A stretch of DNA of 64,000 bases from Bog-950 sp046329515 (lineage in GTDB: Bacteria > Bacteroidota > Bacteroidia > Chitinophagales > LD1). The notes below the pieces were generated by a model. That model was not told the origin of the DNA. It was given only the letters and a program-made list of their open reading frames with translations, and did not search any database. Below are positions 9,898 through 18,300 of this stretch, one piece after another (position 1 is the first letter of the stretch; every line of letters begins with the position of its first letter). Location: assembly GCA_046329515.1 (NCBI GenBank), contig JAXLUM010000002.1, positions 310,001 to 374,000 of the forward strand, given 5' to 3'. The translations under genes and the position numbers were made by a program.

Positions 9898-10701
9898 ATG
9901 ATAAATTTTTTGAAGCGTTTTTTTGGAAAGAAGCCCGAGCTTAACCCCGATGTGGTGGCCGGCTATTACGAGGATTGGAACAGCCGTTACATCGAAAGCT
10001 TCGGTGATATTTTTCAATCGTATGCTACTGCCAACCCCGATGACTTGATTGATTACATCATCCGCTCAGGCGATTTACAGGATGGTATGGCCATACTGGA
10101 TGCCGGTTGCGGAATAGGCGGCCCTGCCATACGCATTGCCAAACGATTGCCCAAGGCGCGTATAACAGGTATTACCGTATCGCACACGCAGGCCAAGGTT
10201 GCTGAAGACAAGGCAGAGGAACAAGGTTTAAAGGAGCGCTTAACGTTTACTATTGCCGACTTTCATAAACTGAGCAATGTGCCGGGCCATGGAAGATTTG
10301 ACCGCGTTATTTACCTGGAATCCTTAGTACACTCTCACCAGCCGGAAGTAGTAATAAGCGAAACGGCCAAAGTTTTAAAGCAGGGCGGTTGCGTTTATAT
10401 AAAAGACCTCTTTCGGCATTACGATAAACAAATCCAAAGCGAGATTGACTACGCCGTTGAGCAGATTGAAGAGATAATTAAACTGAATGTGCAGGATGTG
10501 AAAGTAATCACCGGCCTGCTGCAAAAGCACGGTTTTGAAGTTGAGTTTTGTAAACCTCTGGAAATTGCCCCCGACTTTAACAATGGCAACAGCTTTATGG
10601 CACGCAACAACATTAATCCGTTTAAAGGGCGCACAGGGCCATATACCGGAACTGAAATGATGTACTTGATGTACTACGAAATAAAAGCCCGAAAGAGATA
10701 A
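9898..10701 (+). CDS. SAM-dependent class I methyltransferase
   Basis: 267 aa. Motif I is at residues 68-75 (DAGCGIGG), followed by the helix-strand ARITGITVSHTQ as in the UbiE / cyclopropane-synthase / sterol-methyltransferase group, whose substrates are often lipids. An acidic RVIYLESLVHS post-motif II segment and the KQGGCVYIKDL motif III are visible. It is the only plus-strand gene in the glycan cluster, divergent from the UbiA gene and ending 2 bp before the convergent dioxygenase stop. The UbiA neighbour makes a prenylated substrate attractive, but this is inference. Confidence 0.8.
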   Translation: MINFLKRFFGKKPELNPDVVAGYYEDWNSRYIESFGDIFQSYATANPDDLIDYIIRSGDLQDGMAILDAGCGIGGPAIRIAKRLPKARITGITVSHTQAKVAEDKAEEQGLKERLTFTIADFHKLSNVPGHGRFDRVIYLESLVHSHQPEVVISETAKVLKQGGCVYIKDLFRHYDKQIQSEIDYAVEQIEEIIKLNVQDVKVITGLLQKHGFEVEFCKPLEIAPDFNNGNSFMARNNINPFKGRTGPYTGTEMMYLMYYEIKARKR

Positions 10702-10703
10702 CC

Positions 10704-11582
10704 TTAGCCGGTTATCATCTCAAGCACCTTTTTGAAGAAAGGCTTACGCACGCCTCCGTATTTCATTATCTGCTGAAACTCCTCTTTCTGATACATTTTA
10801 TTGTGGAACTCGAAAGACTGCAGCAGTTTATATTTTGAAAGATCCCCTTTCCAGTTAACCATCCCCAGGTAGTAGTTCTCGTCTACCGCATAAAGGTCGG
10901 CAAACATTTTGCCGTTCTCTTCGCGAAAGGTATAGTGATAACCCTGCGCCTCTGCAGGAATCATAATTAACTGTATAGCCAGGCGTATGCTGTTTGATTT
11001 ATTGATGGAAGAGTAATGTATTACGCTATCATCTAATATAATAGCCTCGCCTGCTTTTATCGGCAGGTAGGTTAAGTAGTTGTCAATTATCAGCTGGTCA
11101 ACATCTTTAAAATTACGGTTAGCATAACTGCCACGCGGCCCGCGAAAGTACTTATGTGAACCGTCAACAAATGCAAGCGTACCGTTCTCTTCTGTAACAT
11201 CTACCAGCGGGCACCAAACCGAAACGGAGGTGTATTTCATTTCATCAACCACTGCCCAGTTTTGATGCACAGGAACCATGCCCTTGGTGGGCTCTTTACA
11301 AACGTAGTTGGCAATAATGGGCTTGTTGTTATCCAGTATCTTATCCAGCTTAGGTAAAAACAGGCCTGTTATTTTATTAAATATTTTGCGGCGGTTTTCC
11401 AGTTCGGCATTTAACACAGAGAATTCTGCATACGTTGGGTCGTAGTTGTTCATCAGCTTATTCTCGGTAAGGTAGTAGTCGTACATCATACGCACTTCTT
11501 CCTTGCTTAAAAAGGGCACTACGGCGTAGCCTTTCTCCTGGAATTCCCTTTCTTTCTCATCATCGATAAATACTCTTCTCAT
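10704..11582 (-). CDS. Phytanoyl-CoA dioxygenase (PhyH)-like protein
   Basis: 292 aa, cupin-type Fe(II)/2-oxoglutarate oxygenase family. Visible: the proximal ligand motif HQNW (H106), VWCPLVDVTEENGTL, GSHKYFRGPRG, the distal H189 in DDSVIHYSS and the 2-oxoglutarate-binding Arg, R200. The third iron ligand is usually Asp in HxD; here that position is Asn108, so normal chemistry needs checking. PhyH-like enzymes are frequent in polysaccharide clusters, where they hydroxylate lipid or sugar moieties. The gene starts 3 bp after the stop of the ABC ATPase gene, so it is in the same operon. Confidence 0.72.
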   Translation of the reverse strand: MRRVFIDDEKEREFQEKGYAVVPFLSKEEVRMMYDYYLTENKLMNNYDPTYAEFSVLNAELENRRKIFNKITGLFLPKLDKILDNNKPIIANYVCKEPTKGMVPVHQNWAVVDEMKYTSVSVWCPLVDVTEENGTLAFVDGSHKYFRGPRGSYANRNFKDVDQLIIDNYLTYLPIKAGEAIILDDSVIHYSSINKSNSIRLAIQLIMIPAEAQGYHYTFREENGKMFADLYAVDENYYLGMVNWKGDLSKYKLLQSFEFHNKMYQKEEFQQIMKYGGVRKPFFKKVLEMITG

Positions 11583-11585
11583 AGC

Positions 11586-12824
11586 TTACGATTTAATAAT
11601 CCAGCGGTGAAGAGGTTTTAATCCACCCGGATATTGTTGAGCAAAAAAGTCGTTCATTACCGCACTGTTCAACTGTACCGGAAAATCAAGGATGTTGCTC
11701 TTCCTGATTATAATGTGCTGCTTATCTTTTACTATAAACATGTTTAAGGTAAACATGCCCTTGTTTAAAAAGTCAGCAGGTATAATACAAATATAGGTTA
11801 AAGTGCCTGAAAGGGACTGACTAAACTCAGTTGACGCAGGGTGCAGGGAACTGGTTGCAAAAATGGGCTGGTCGAACTGGTTGCTTAACTGAAACGCAAT
11901 ATCTATAGTAGAATGTGGCGGCGCTGTCAACTCCACCATTAACTCAATTTCATCTGTGTCCAGCATAGTATCGCCAAAGTTTTTGCCAACCGCTTTAACG
12001 CCAACGCGTTTTAACTCTACATCAGCAGCAGAATCGTTAAGTTGTACAAGGCAACTGTTATTAGCTGAGGGGTGGGCGGTTTTGCGGGCGGCATTCACCT
12101 CATCCATATAATCGTTAATTACACTTAGGGGGCCCTCTTTAATTACTGTACCTTTATCCATTAAAATAAGGCGTGTAGCAATTTTCATAAGGCTGCCCAG
12201 GTTATGCGAAACCACCACAAAGGATACCTTGCCCGTGGTAGCAGCCAGATAATCGCTCACCTTTTTTTGGAATTCCGCATCGCCCACACCAAGCACTTCA
12301 TCAAATATCAGCACCTCTGCATCAATATGTGCCACCACGGCAAAAGCCAAACGCAGGTACATGCCGGCGCTGTAATTTTTTACAGGTTCATCAATAAACT
12401 TCTGTATACCGCTAAACTCTACAATACTTTGGTACTTGCGTTCAATTTCCTCTTTAGTAAGGCCAAATAACTGCGCTGCCAAAAAAACATTTTCGCGGCC
12501 ACTTAGTTCCGGGTGAAAGCCCGCGCCTACATCCAATATAGAAGCGGATTTAGCGTAAAAATTTATCTCGCCGCTATCGGGTTGTGTAATGCCGCTTAGT
12601 ATGCGAAGCAAGGTAGATTTGCCTGCACCATTTTTCCCGATAATACCAAGCACTTCGCCCTTGCCCAGCTTAAACGATACATTGTTTAAGGCGAAGAACT
12701 GCTTATCGGAATAGCCTTTGAGCGAAAACATGGAGGTGATAACTTCCTTCAAACTATCCTTACGGTTTTCGTTTAAGCGAAAACTTTTAGAAATATTCTT
12801 TACCTCAAGTAATAAGTCGCTCAT
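11586..12824 (-). CDS. wzt: Polysaccharide ABC exporter ATPase with C-terminal glycan-binding domain (Wzt-like)
   Basis: 412 aa. Residues 1-240 are an ABC ATPase: Walker A GKNGAGKST (63-71), signature NYSAGMYLRL, Walker B VLIFDEVLGVGD and a switch His in VVSHN. Residues about 255-412 form an extra beta-rich domain, as in Wzt proteins that recognise the chain terminus of an O-antigen before export. It pairs with the permease that starts the same strand 3 bp upstream. The extra domain suggests recognition of a modified end, perhaps the group added by the sulfotransferase or dioxygenase in this operon. Confidence 0.88.
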   Translation of the reverse strand: MSDLLLEVKNISKSFRLNENRKDSLKEVITSMFSLKGYSDKQFFALNNVSFKLGKGEVLGIIGKNGAGKSTLLRILSGITQPDSGEINFYAKSASILDVGAGFHPELSGRENVFLAAQLFGLTKEEIERKYQSIVEFSGIQKFIDEPVKNYSAGMYLRLAFAVVAHIDAEVLIFDEVLGVGDAEFQKKVSDYLAATTGKVSFVVVSHNLGSLMKIATRLILMDKGTVIKEGPLSVINDYMDEVNAARKTAHPSANNSCLVQLNDSAADVELKRVGVKAVGKNFGDTMLDTDEIELMVELTAPPHSTIDIAFQLSNQFDQPIFATSSLHPASTEFSQSLSGTLTYICIIPADFLNKGMFTLNMFIVKDKQHIIIRKSNILDFPVQLNSAVMNDFFAQQYPGGLKPLHRWIIKS

Positions 12825-12827
12825 ACC

Positions 12828-13643
12828 TTATAAGTAATCAGCTATAAATTTTTCGTTGCGTATAAAAAACACCAGCCCTGCAAAAAACATAACTACGGCT
12901 ATACTCATGGAAACCAACAACTGCATTTCGTTCAAAGGTGTACCGATAAAAATCCAGCGGTAAAGCGCAATAACATTGGCCACAGGGTGCAAATAGTAAA
13001 TCCAGTTATAGCGCTCGGGCACAATGGTGGTAGGGTAAAATACGGGGGTTAGCCATATACCGAAACCTACCAGGTACGGAATAATATGATGAAAATCGCG
13101 AAAGCGAATAGTTAAGGCACTAAGCCAAATGCCGATAGAAAGGCCAACAATAATATTGGCTACTACTACAACCGGCAACAGCAGCACTTTTGCAGAAAAA
13201 GGTGTGCCGGTAATCAACATTAGTATAACCAGCAAGGCCAAAGAAATACAGAACTCTACCAGCCCAATAAGCATTTTAGAGAGTGGCAATACAAGGCGCG
13301 GAAAGTGGATTTTTTTAATGAGGTTTTGGTTGTGCATGAGCACCGTGCCGGACTGCCCTACCAATTGCGTAAAATAGAACCAGCCCATCATGCCGGTAAA
13401 GGCAAAAACGGCATAAGGCACCTTAAACGGTAGCGGAATAAGGCGCTGAAAGAACAGCGTAAAAATCAGCAGGCCGGTTAGCGGCTGTATAATACTCCAT
13501 AGCACGCCCAAATAAGTTTGGGCATATTGTATTCTTAAATCGCGGCGAGCAAACGTAAAAACCAGGCCGCGGGCTTTCCACACCTCATTAAGGTAGCTGA
13601 AAAGGGAGTACTCTTTATTGGAAATAGTTTTAACCGGGCGCAC
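12828..13643 (-). CDS. wzm: ABC-2 type polysaccharide export permease (Wzm/TagG-like)
   Basis: 271 aa with an N-terminal amphipathic segment and six hydrophobic segments. Family hallmarks include FARRDLRIQYAQTYLGVLWSIIQPL near residues 35-60 and the RFRDFHHIIPYLVGFGIWLTPVFYP stretch about residues 180-205, both typical of O-antigen/teichoic-acid ABC-2 transporters. It forms the membrane channel that carries lipid-linked polysaccharide across the inner membrane with the ATPase encoded 3 bp downstream. Confidence 0.9.
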   Translation of the reverse strand: MRPVKTISNKEYSLFSYLNEVWKARGLVFTFARRDLRIQYAQTYLGVLWSIIQPLTGLLIFTLFFQRLIPLPFKVPYAVFAFTGMMGWFYFTQLVGQSGTVLMHNQNLIKKIHFPRLVLPLSKMLIGLVEFCISLALLVILMLITGTPFSAKVLLLPVVVVANIIVGLSIGIWLSALTIRFRDFHHIIPYLVGFGIWLTPVFYPTTIVPERYNWIYYLHPVANVIALYRWIFIGTPLNEMQLLVSMSIAVVMFFAGLVFFIRNEKFIADYL

Positions 13644-13647
13644 AGCA

Positions 13648-14526
13648 TCAAATTAAATATTCTTTCAGGTAGGGCTCAAATATTTTTTCCTGTTTCAGCA
13701 CTTCGGCATGGCCTGAAAATAAGGAAAGCGTTGCAGAAGGTATGGCCAACTGCTCCACCGAAGAGCGAAAAAGCTTGAGCGCACTATGGAACTTACGCTG
13801 GTATAACACATATACATAGCTTCCATAAACAGCACGGGCAGCTTTAGCAGGCAGCCATTGAACCATGGCATATACAAGCTTTGATAAGCTGCGGTACGAT
13901 TCCAACTCTTCTTCTTTTAAAGAAACGTTCGCCTTTTCGCCGGTAAAGGGAAAAGGAGGAATACCAAGGTCCTTCTCCATTAATTGCAGAAACTGTGGCT
14001 GATTATCTTTCAGCAATTCGAAAGGAAGCACAACGACATTAGCACTGCCAAATGTTTGGCGATACAGGTTAATGAGATACGTATAATCATAAAATTGCCC
14101 CATTATAGGCGCGTACTGCCGAAGGAACTCAGAGAAAGTATATATACCACCTATGGTGATGTATTGAGAATACATGGACTTTAAAGCGGATTGAAAGCCG
14201 CGTGTTACAATAAGCACCTTTGCCTCAGGAAACTGCTTATGCAGGCTTAAACACACTTCCCGCTGCTGTTGCTTTATATCAAAGGGCTGAAATTTAACCC
14301 CTACTATATCAATGTTGCCTTGCCAAACGCTAAGCTGCTCTTCGCTTAAAACCAATACCTTTTCCGAATCGGCTTTTGCGGCAATGTTTTCGGGCACTTT
14401 CCCGGTTTGCTTGTAGCTATCGGTTAACTCGCCCTTATAAAACAGCGCAGTATTAGCGCTAAAATAGGCCTGCAGCCAGGTTGAACCTGCCTTGGGATAA
14501 CCAATATGTAGAATAGCCGTGGGCAC
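13648..14526 (-). CDS. Sulfotransferase-like P-loop protein
   Basis: About 292 aa from a GTG at 14526; a TTG at 14565 would add 13 residues but falls against the arm of a terminator hairpin, so the GTG is preferred. Just after the start is the 5'-phosphosulfate-binding loop YPKAGSTWL, as in PAPS-dependent sulfotransferases, followed by a KVLIVTRGFQSALKSMYSQYI stretch equivalent to the 3'-phosphate (PSB) motif containing Arg and Ser. Likely role: sulfation of a glycan before or during export. It is first in the operon with the exporter (4 bp spacing). Confidence 0.72.
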   Translation of the reverse strand: MPTAILHIGYPKAGSTWLQAYFSANTALFYKGELTDSYKQTGKVPENIAAKADSEKVLVLSEEQLSVWQGNIDIVGVKFQPFDIKQQQREVCLSLHKQFPEAKVLIVTRGFQSALKSMYSQYITIGGIYTFSEFLRQYAPIMGQFYDYTYLINLYRQTFGSANVVVLPFELLKDNQPQFLQLMEKDLGIPPFPFTGEKANVSLKEEELESYRSLSKLVYAMVQWLPAKAARAVYGSYVYVLYQRKFHSALKLFRSSVEQLAIPSATLSLFSGHAEVLKQEKIFEPYLKEYLI

Positions 14527-14563
14527 GCCGCAAGATAGGCATAAGCTACGTAGTGTATAAAAC

Positions 14564-14594
14564 AAAAGCCCCCTGATTACTCAAGGGGCTTTTT
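14564..14594. terminator. Rho-independent terminator
   Basis: Inverted repeat AAAAGCCCC ... GGGGCTTTT with a 12-nt loop. It lies 21 bp beyond the stop of the small repeat-protein gene (minus strand) and ends its transcript; it also insulates the glycan operon that begins next to it. Confidence 0.8.
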
Positions 14595-14615
14595 GTATGC
14601 TGTAAACCACTTTAA

Positions 14616-14924
14616 TTAGCGGGGGTCAGCGTTTGTGTTATGCCTGTCGGCAGGTACGGCAGCCGGTGTAACGGGCCTTGACGCAGGAGTATTTAATAAC
14701 TCCTGGTTGGTATTGTGCCTGTTGGCCGGTGCAACAGTAGTAGTTGTTGTGCTGCTGCCCGAGCTGTTTAGCAACTGCTGGTTGGTATTGTTACGTGCAG
14801 CAGGTTGCGTAGTTGTTTGGTTGCTTGTAGCAGTGTTACCTTGTGTTGTGTTATTAGCCTGTTGGCCGAAAGCAACACCGGTAAGTGCCATTGCAAATAA
14901 TGTTATAAATAGTTTTGTCTTCAT
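14616..14924 (-). CDS. Small secreted Asn/Thr/Gln-rich repeat protein
   Basis: 102 aa. The N-terminal signal peptide is cleaved probably after VAFG (residue 20). The mature part is low complexity and contains three copies of a short motif: ARNNTNQQLLN, NRHNTNQELLN and DRHNTNADPR, separated by Ser/Thr- and Pro/Ala-rich spacers. No known domain and no T9SS sorting domain. It follows, on the same strand, another small repeat protein (14953-15297) and the giant collagen-like gene, and ends at a strong terminator. Function unknown; secretion is inferred from the signal peptide. Confidence 0.7.
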   Translation of the reverse strand: MKTKLFITLFAMALTGVAFGQQANNTTQGNTATSNQTTTQPAARNNTNQQLLNSSGSSTTTTTVAPANRHNTNQELLNTPASRPVTPAAVPADRHNTNADPR

Positions 14925-14952
14925 TTCTTTAAGTTTTACTTTTTTGTTATAA

Positions 14953-15297
14953 CTAATTATTAGGTGCCGGTAAAGAAATGTGCGGTACCTCTTTACTTCT
15001 TTCTTCGCGCGCGCCGCTTTGCGTAGCTAAAGGAGCCTTGTTTACGGAACCTTCAGTAGCTGCAGGTAATGAAACGTGCGGAACTATTTTGCTCTTTTCT
15101 TCTCTGCTAAGATTAGCAGCAGGAGCCTGTTCTGCAACAGTTGAATTAGCTGAAACCGCAGGCGCAGGAAGAGAGATAGAAGGAGTAAGCTTACTCATTT
15201 CTTCTCTTGAAAGCTGGCTATTAGCCGCTGATTGAGCTACGCAAAATTGTGCGCCTCCCAACATCAGAACCAATAACAGCAAATTTCTCATCTTCAT
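14953..15297 (-). CDS. Small secreted protein with three SREExSKxxPxxSLPA repeats
   Basis: 114 aa, signal peptide ending near CVAQ (residue 22). The mature protein consists almost entirely of three degenerate copies of a 17-residue motif: SREEMSKLTPSISLPAP, SREEKSKIVPHVSLPAA and AREERSKEVPHISLPAP, with Ala/Thr-rich linkers between. The charged REExSK half and the aliphatic SLPA half are both conserved, suggesting a binding element repeated for avidity. I do not recognise the family. It sits 28 bp upstream of the other small repeat protein and just after the terminator of the 1856-aa fibre gene. Confidence 0.72.
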   Translation of the reverse strand: MKMRNLLLLVLMLGGAQFCVAQSAANSQLSREEMSKLTPSISLPAPAVSANSTVAEQAPAANLSREEKSKIVPHVSLPAATEGSVNKAPLATQSGAREERSKEVPHISLPAPNN

Positions 15298-15311
15298 AAC
15301 AAATGTTTTAA

Positions 15312-15337
15312 AGAAGCGCGGCCAAAGCCGCGCTTCT
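15312..15337. terminator. Terminator of the giant collagen-like gene
   Basis: Perfect 11-bp inverted repeat AGAAGCGCGGC / GCCGCGCTTCT with a 4-nt loop, followed on the minus strand by a short T-run. It lies 12 bp past the stop of the 1856-aa gene. Confidence 0.75.
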
Positions 15338-15349
15338 GGTTTCAGTTAA

Positions 15350-18300
15350 TTATTGCATTACCATTACAGAAATGCTACCGTATTCATTGTTGTTCCAGTT
15401 AGCAATATCTGCAGCATTAGTAATTTGAGCAGCAGTAAAGAAAGTGTAAGTGCCAGGTGTTAAACCGGTAATAGTAGTAGTGCAGGTATAAGGTGTGCGC
15501 GTGTTTTGTGCAGTACGCAAACCATAGCTACCTAAACCAAATGTAGTAACAGGGCCACCACCGGTTGTATAAGCACTTTGAATGTTAAGGTTGTTAGCAC
15601 CACCAGCTATAGTACTACCAAAAGTCAGTGTTCCTACAACCATTACTTTTTGAGTAGTGCTGGTGATAGTTACTGTTACTGAAGGACCTGTTTGAGTCCA
15701 CACATTCGCGGTTCCCGGAGTTGAGGTATTTGCACCTGCTGAAGCAGCTGTAACCTGAGATGCCGGAGCTTGCCATGAACCGTTACCGGCTGCATCTGAA
15801 GTAAACACGCGACCTGCGGCCTGAGTACCGTCAGCAACGCGTACAGAACCGTTGAATGCGCTATTACCATTAACCTGTAACTGGCTGGTTGGTAAAGTTG
15901 CACCTGTGCCAATACCAACGTTACCGTTGTAAACGGTTAAACGTTGACCACCGGCCTGGTTAATGCTTACAATATCATCACCGTCATTCTGGTTGCTTAT
16001 CATCAGGTTGGTAGCTTCACCACCAGTGCTGTAGTAACGGATAGAGGCTTCATCGCCACCACCGCCGTAAAGGTCAGCACCCCAGTTAATGCCCGCAGTA
16101 GAAGTGTTACCATCTTGCGGACGAATAGCACCACCAGAAACGTGCAACTTAGCTGCAGGGGCGTTATTGCCTATACCTACGTTAGCTGCATTGTTGTTGT
16201 AAATATTGCTACCTGAAGCAGTCCATACTGAGTTAATGGTGTTACCGGCAATTGTAATGCCTGTGCCACCAACATAACCACCAAGGGTGCTCAAGTCTTT
16301 CCAGCTACCGTTACCGGCAGCGTCAGAAGCAAATACACGGTTAAGGGCTTGTGTGCCGTCTATAATTTGAACTGCACCGTTAAACTGGCCGGCTTTTGCA
16401 CCGCTTAATGCATCGGCTTGTAAAGCAGCTGCACCAGTACCTGATGCACGTGCCCAAACACCTTTTGCACCGGCAAAGTTAGCTGAACCGTAAACACCAA
16501 TATCTACCAGAGAATCCGGTAATAGAGTTGCAGCAAAACCGTAACCAACTACACCGGCACCGTAACCTGCACCGGTATAAGTACCTAATAAACCTACGTT
16601 ACGTGTAGTGTTTGCAGGGGCCGAGTTAGAACCGATAACAGCAGATCTGTTACCTGCTGCAGTATTAATACGGCCTAATACAGCTGTAGTATCTGTTCCA
16701 ACTGCATGTACCTTCGCATTAGGAGCTGTTGTACCTACGCCAACCAAGCCACCATTGTTGAAAATGTTGCTGCTGTTTAATACCCATGTAGTGCCATTCC
16801 AGTAAGTTGTATTACCGGCAGTAGTACCATTAGCTAATAAACCAGTAGCGCCGGTTGCACCCGTTGCTCCAGTGGCGCCGGTAGCACCAGTAGCGCCGGT
16901 TGGGCCTGCTACAGGAGCCTGCCATGAACCGTTACCTGCAGCATCAGAAGTAAATACGCGGCCTGCAGCCTGTGTGCCATCAGTAATTTGCACCTGGCCG
17001 TTGAACTGGCCTGCTTTAGCACCTGCAGTAGCATCAGCCTGAACAGCGATAGCGCCGGTACCTGAGCTACGAGCCCACATACCTTTTGCACCAGCAAAGT
17101 TAGCTGAACCGTAAACACCTATATCTAATAAAGAATCAGGAACCGGAGTTGCCTGGTAACCGTAACCAACTACGCCGGCACCATAACCGGAACCTGTGTA
17201 AGTTCCTAATACACCAATGTTACGGGTAGTGTTTGCAGGAGCCGAGTTAGAACCAATAACAGCAGATCTGTTACCTGCTGCAGTGTTTATGCGACCGAAT
17301 ACAGCAGTAGTATCAGTACCAATAGCATGCAATTTTGCATTTGGAGCTATTGTACCTACACCTACTAAACCACCGTTGTTGTAAATATTGCTGCTGTTTA
17401 GTACCCAGGTAGTGCCGTTCCAGTAAGTTGTATTACCGGCAGCAGTACCATCAGCTAATAAACCAGTAGCGCCGGTTGCACCAGTTGGGCCAGTGTCACC
17501 AGTAGCACCTTGCGCACCGGTATCACCAGTTGCGCCTTGCGCACCAGTATCGCCGGTTGCGCCGGTAGCACCGGTTGGGCCGGCTACAGGAGCCTGCCAT
17601 GAACCGTTACCTGCAGCATCAGAAGTAAATACATAACCTGCGGCTTGTGTGCCATCAACAATGCGAACACCGCCGTTGAATATACCGGCTTTACCGCCGC
17701 CTATAGCAGTTGAAACAATTGCATTACCACCATTGGTAGCATCAGCCTGTATAGCTGTGGCGCCACTTGAAGTTACATTCCCCCAAATACCTTTAGAACC
17801 GTTGAAGTTTGCAGAACCGTAAACACCAACGTCGTTAGTAGTGTTAGGCAGTGGTGTGGCTGAGAAACCTAAACCTACAACACCAGCACCGTAACCGCCA
17901 CCAGTATATTGACCGCGAACGCCAACGTTTTGGTTGCCGCTCGTAGCATCGTTTGTACCAATTAAAGCTGAACTATTAGGCACACCACCATTGTAGCGAA
18001 CATTACCTGCAGGGGATGTAGCACCAATAACCGATAATTTAGCAGCAGGAGCATTGTCGCCAACACCTACATTACCACCGTTGTTGTAAATATTGCTGCT
18101 GTTTACCACCCACTGGGTACCATCCCAATAAGTTGTGTTACCTGCTGCAGTACCATCAGGCAATAAACCTGTTGCACCAGTAGCACCGGTATCACCTGTT
18201 GGGCCTTGGGCGCCGGTATCGCCTGTTGCACCTTGTGGGCCGGTATCACCAGTTGCGCCTTGCGCACCAGTGTCGCCTGTTGCACCCTGCGGGCCTGTTG

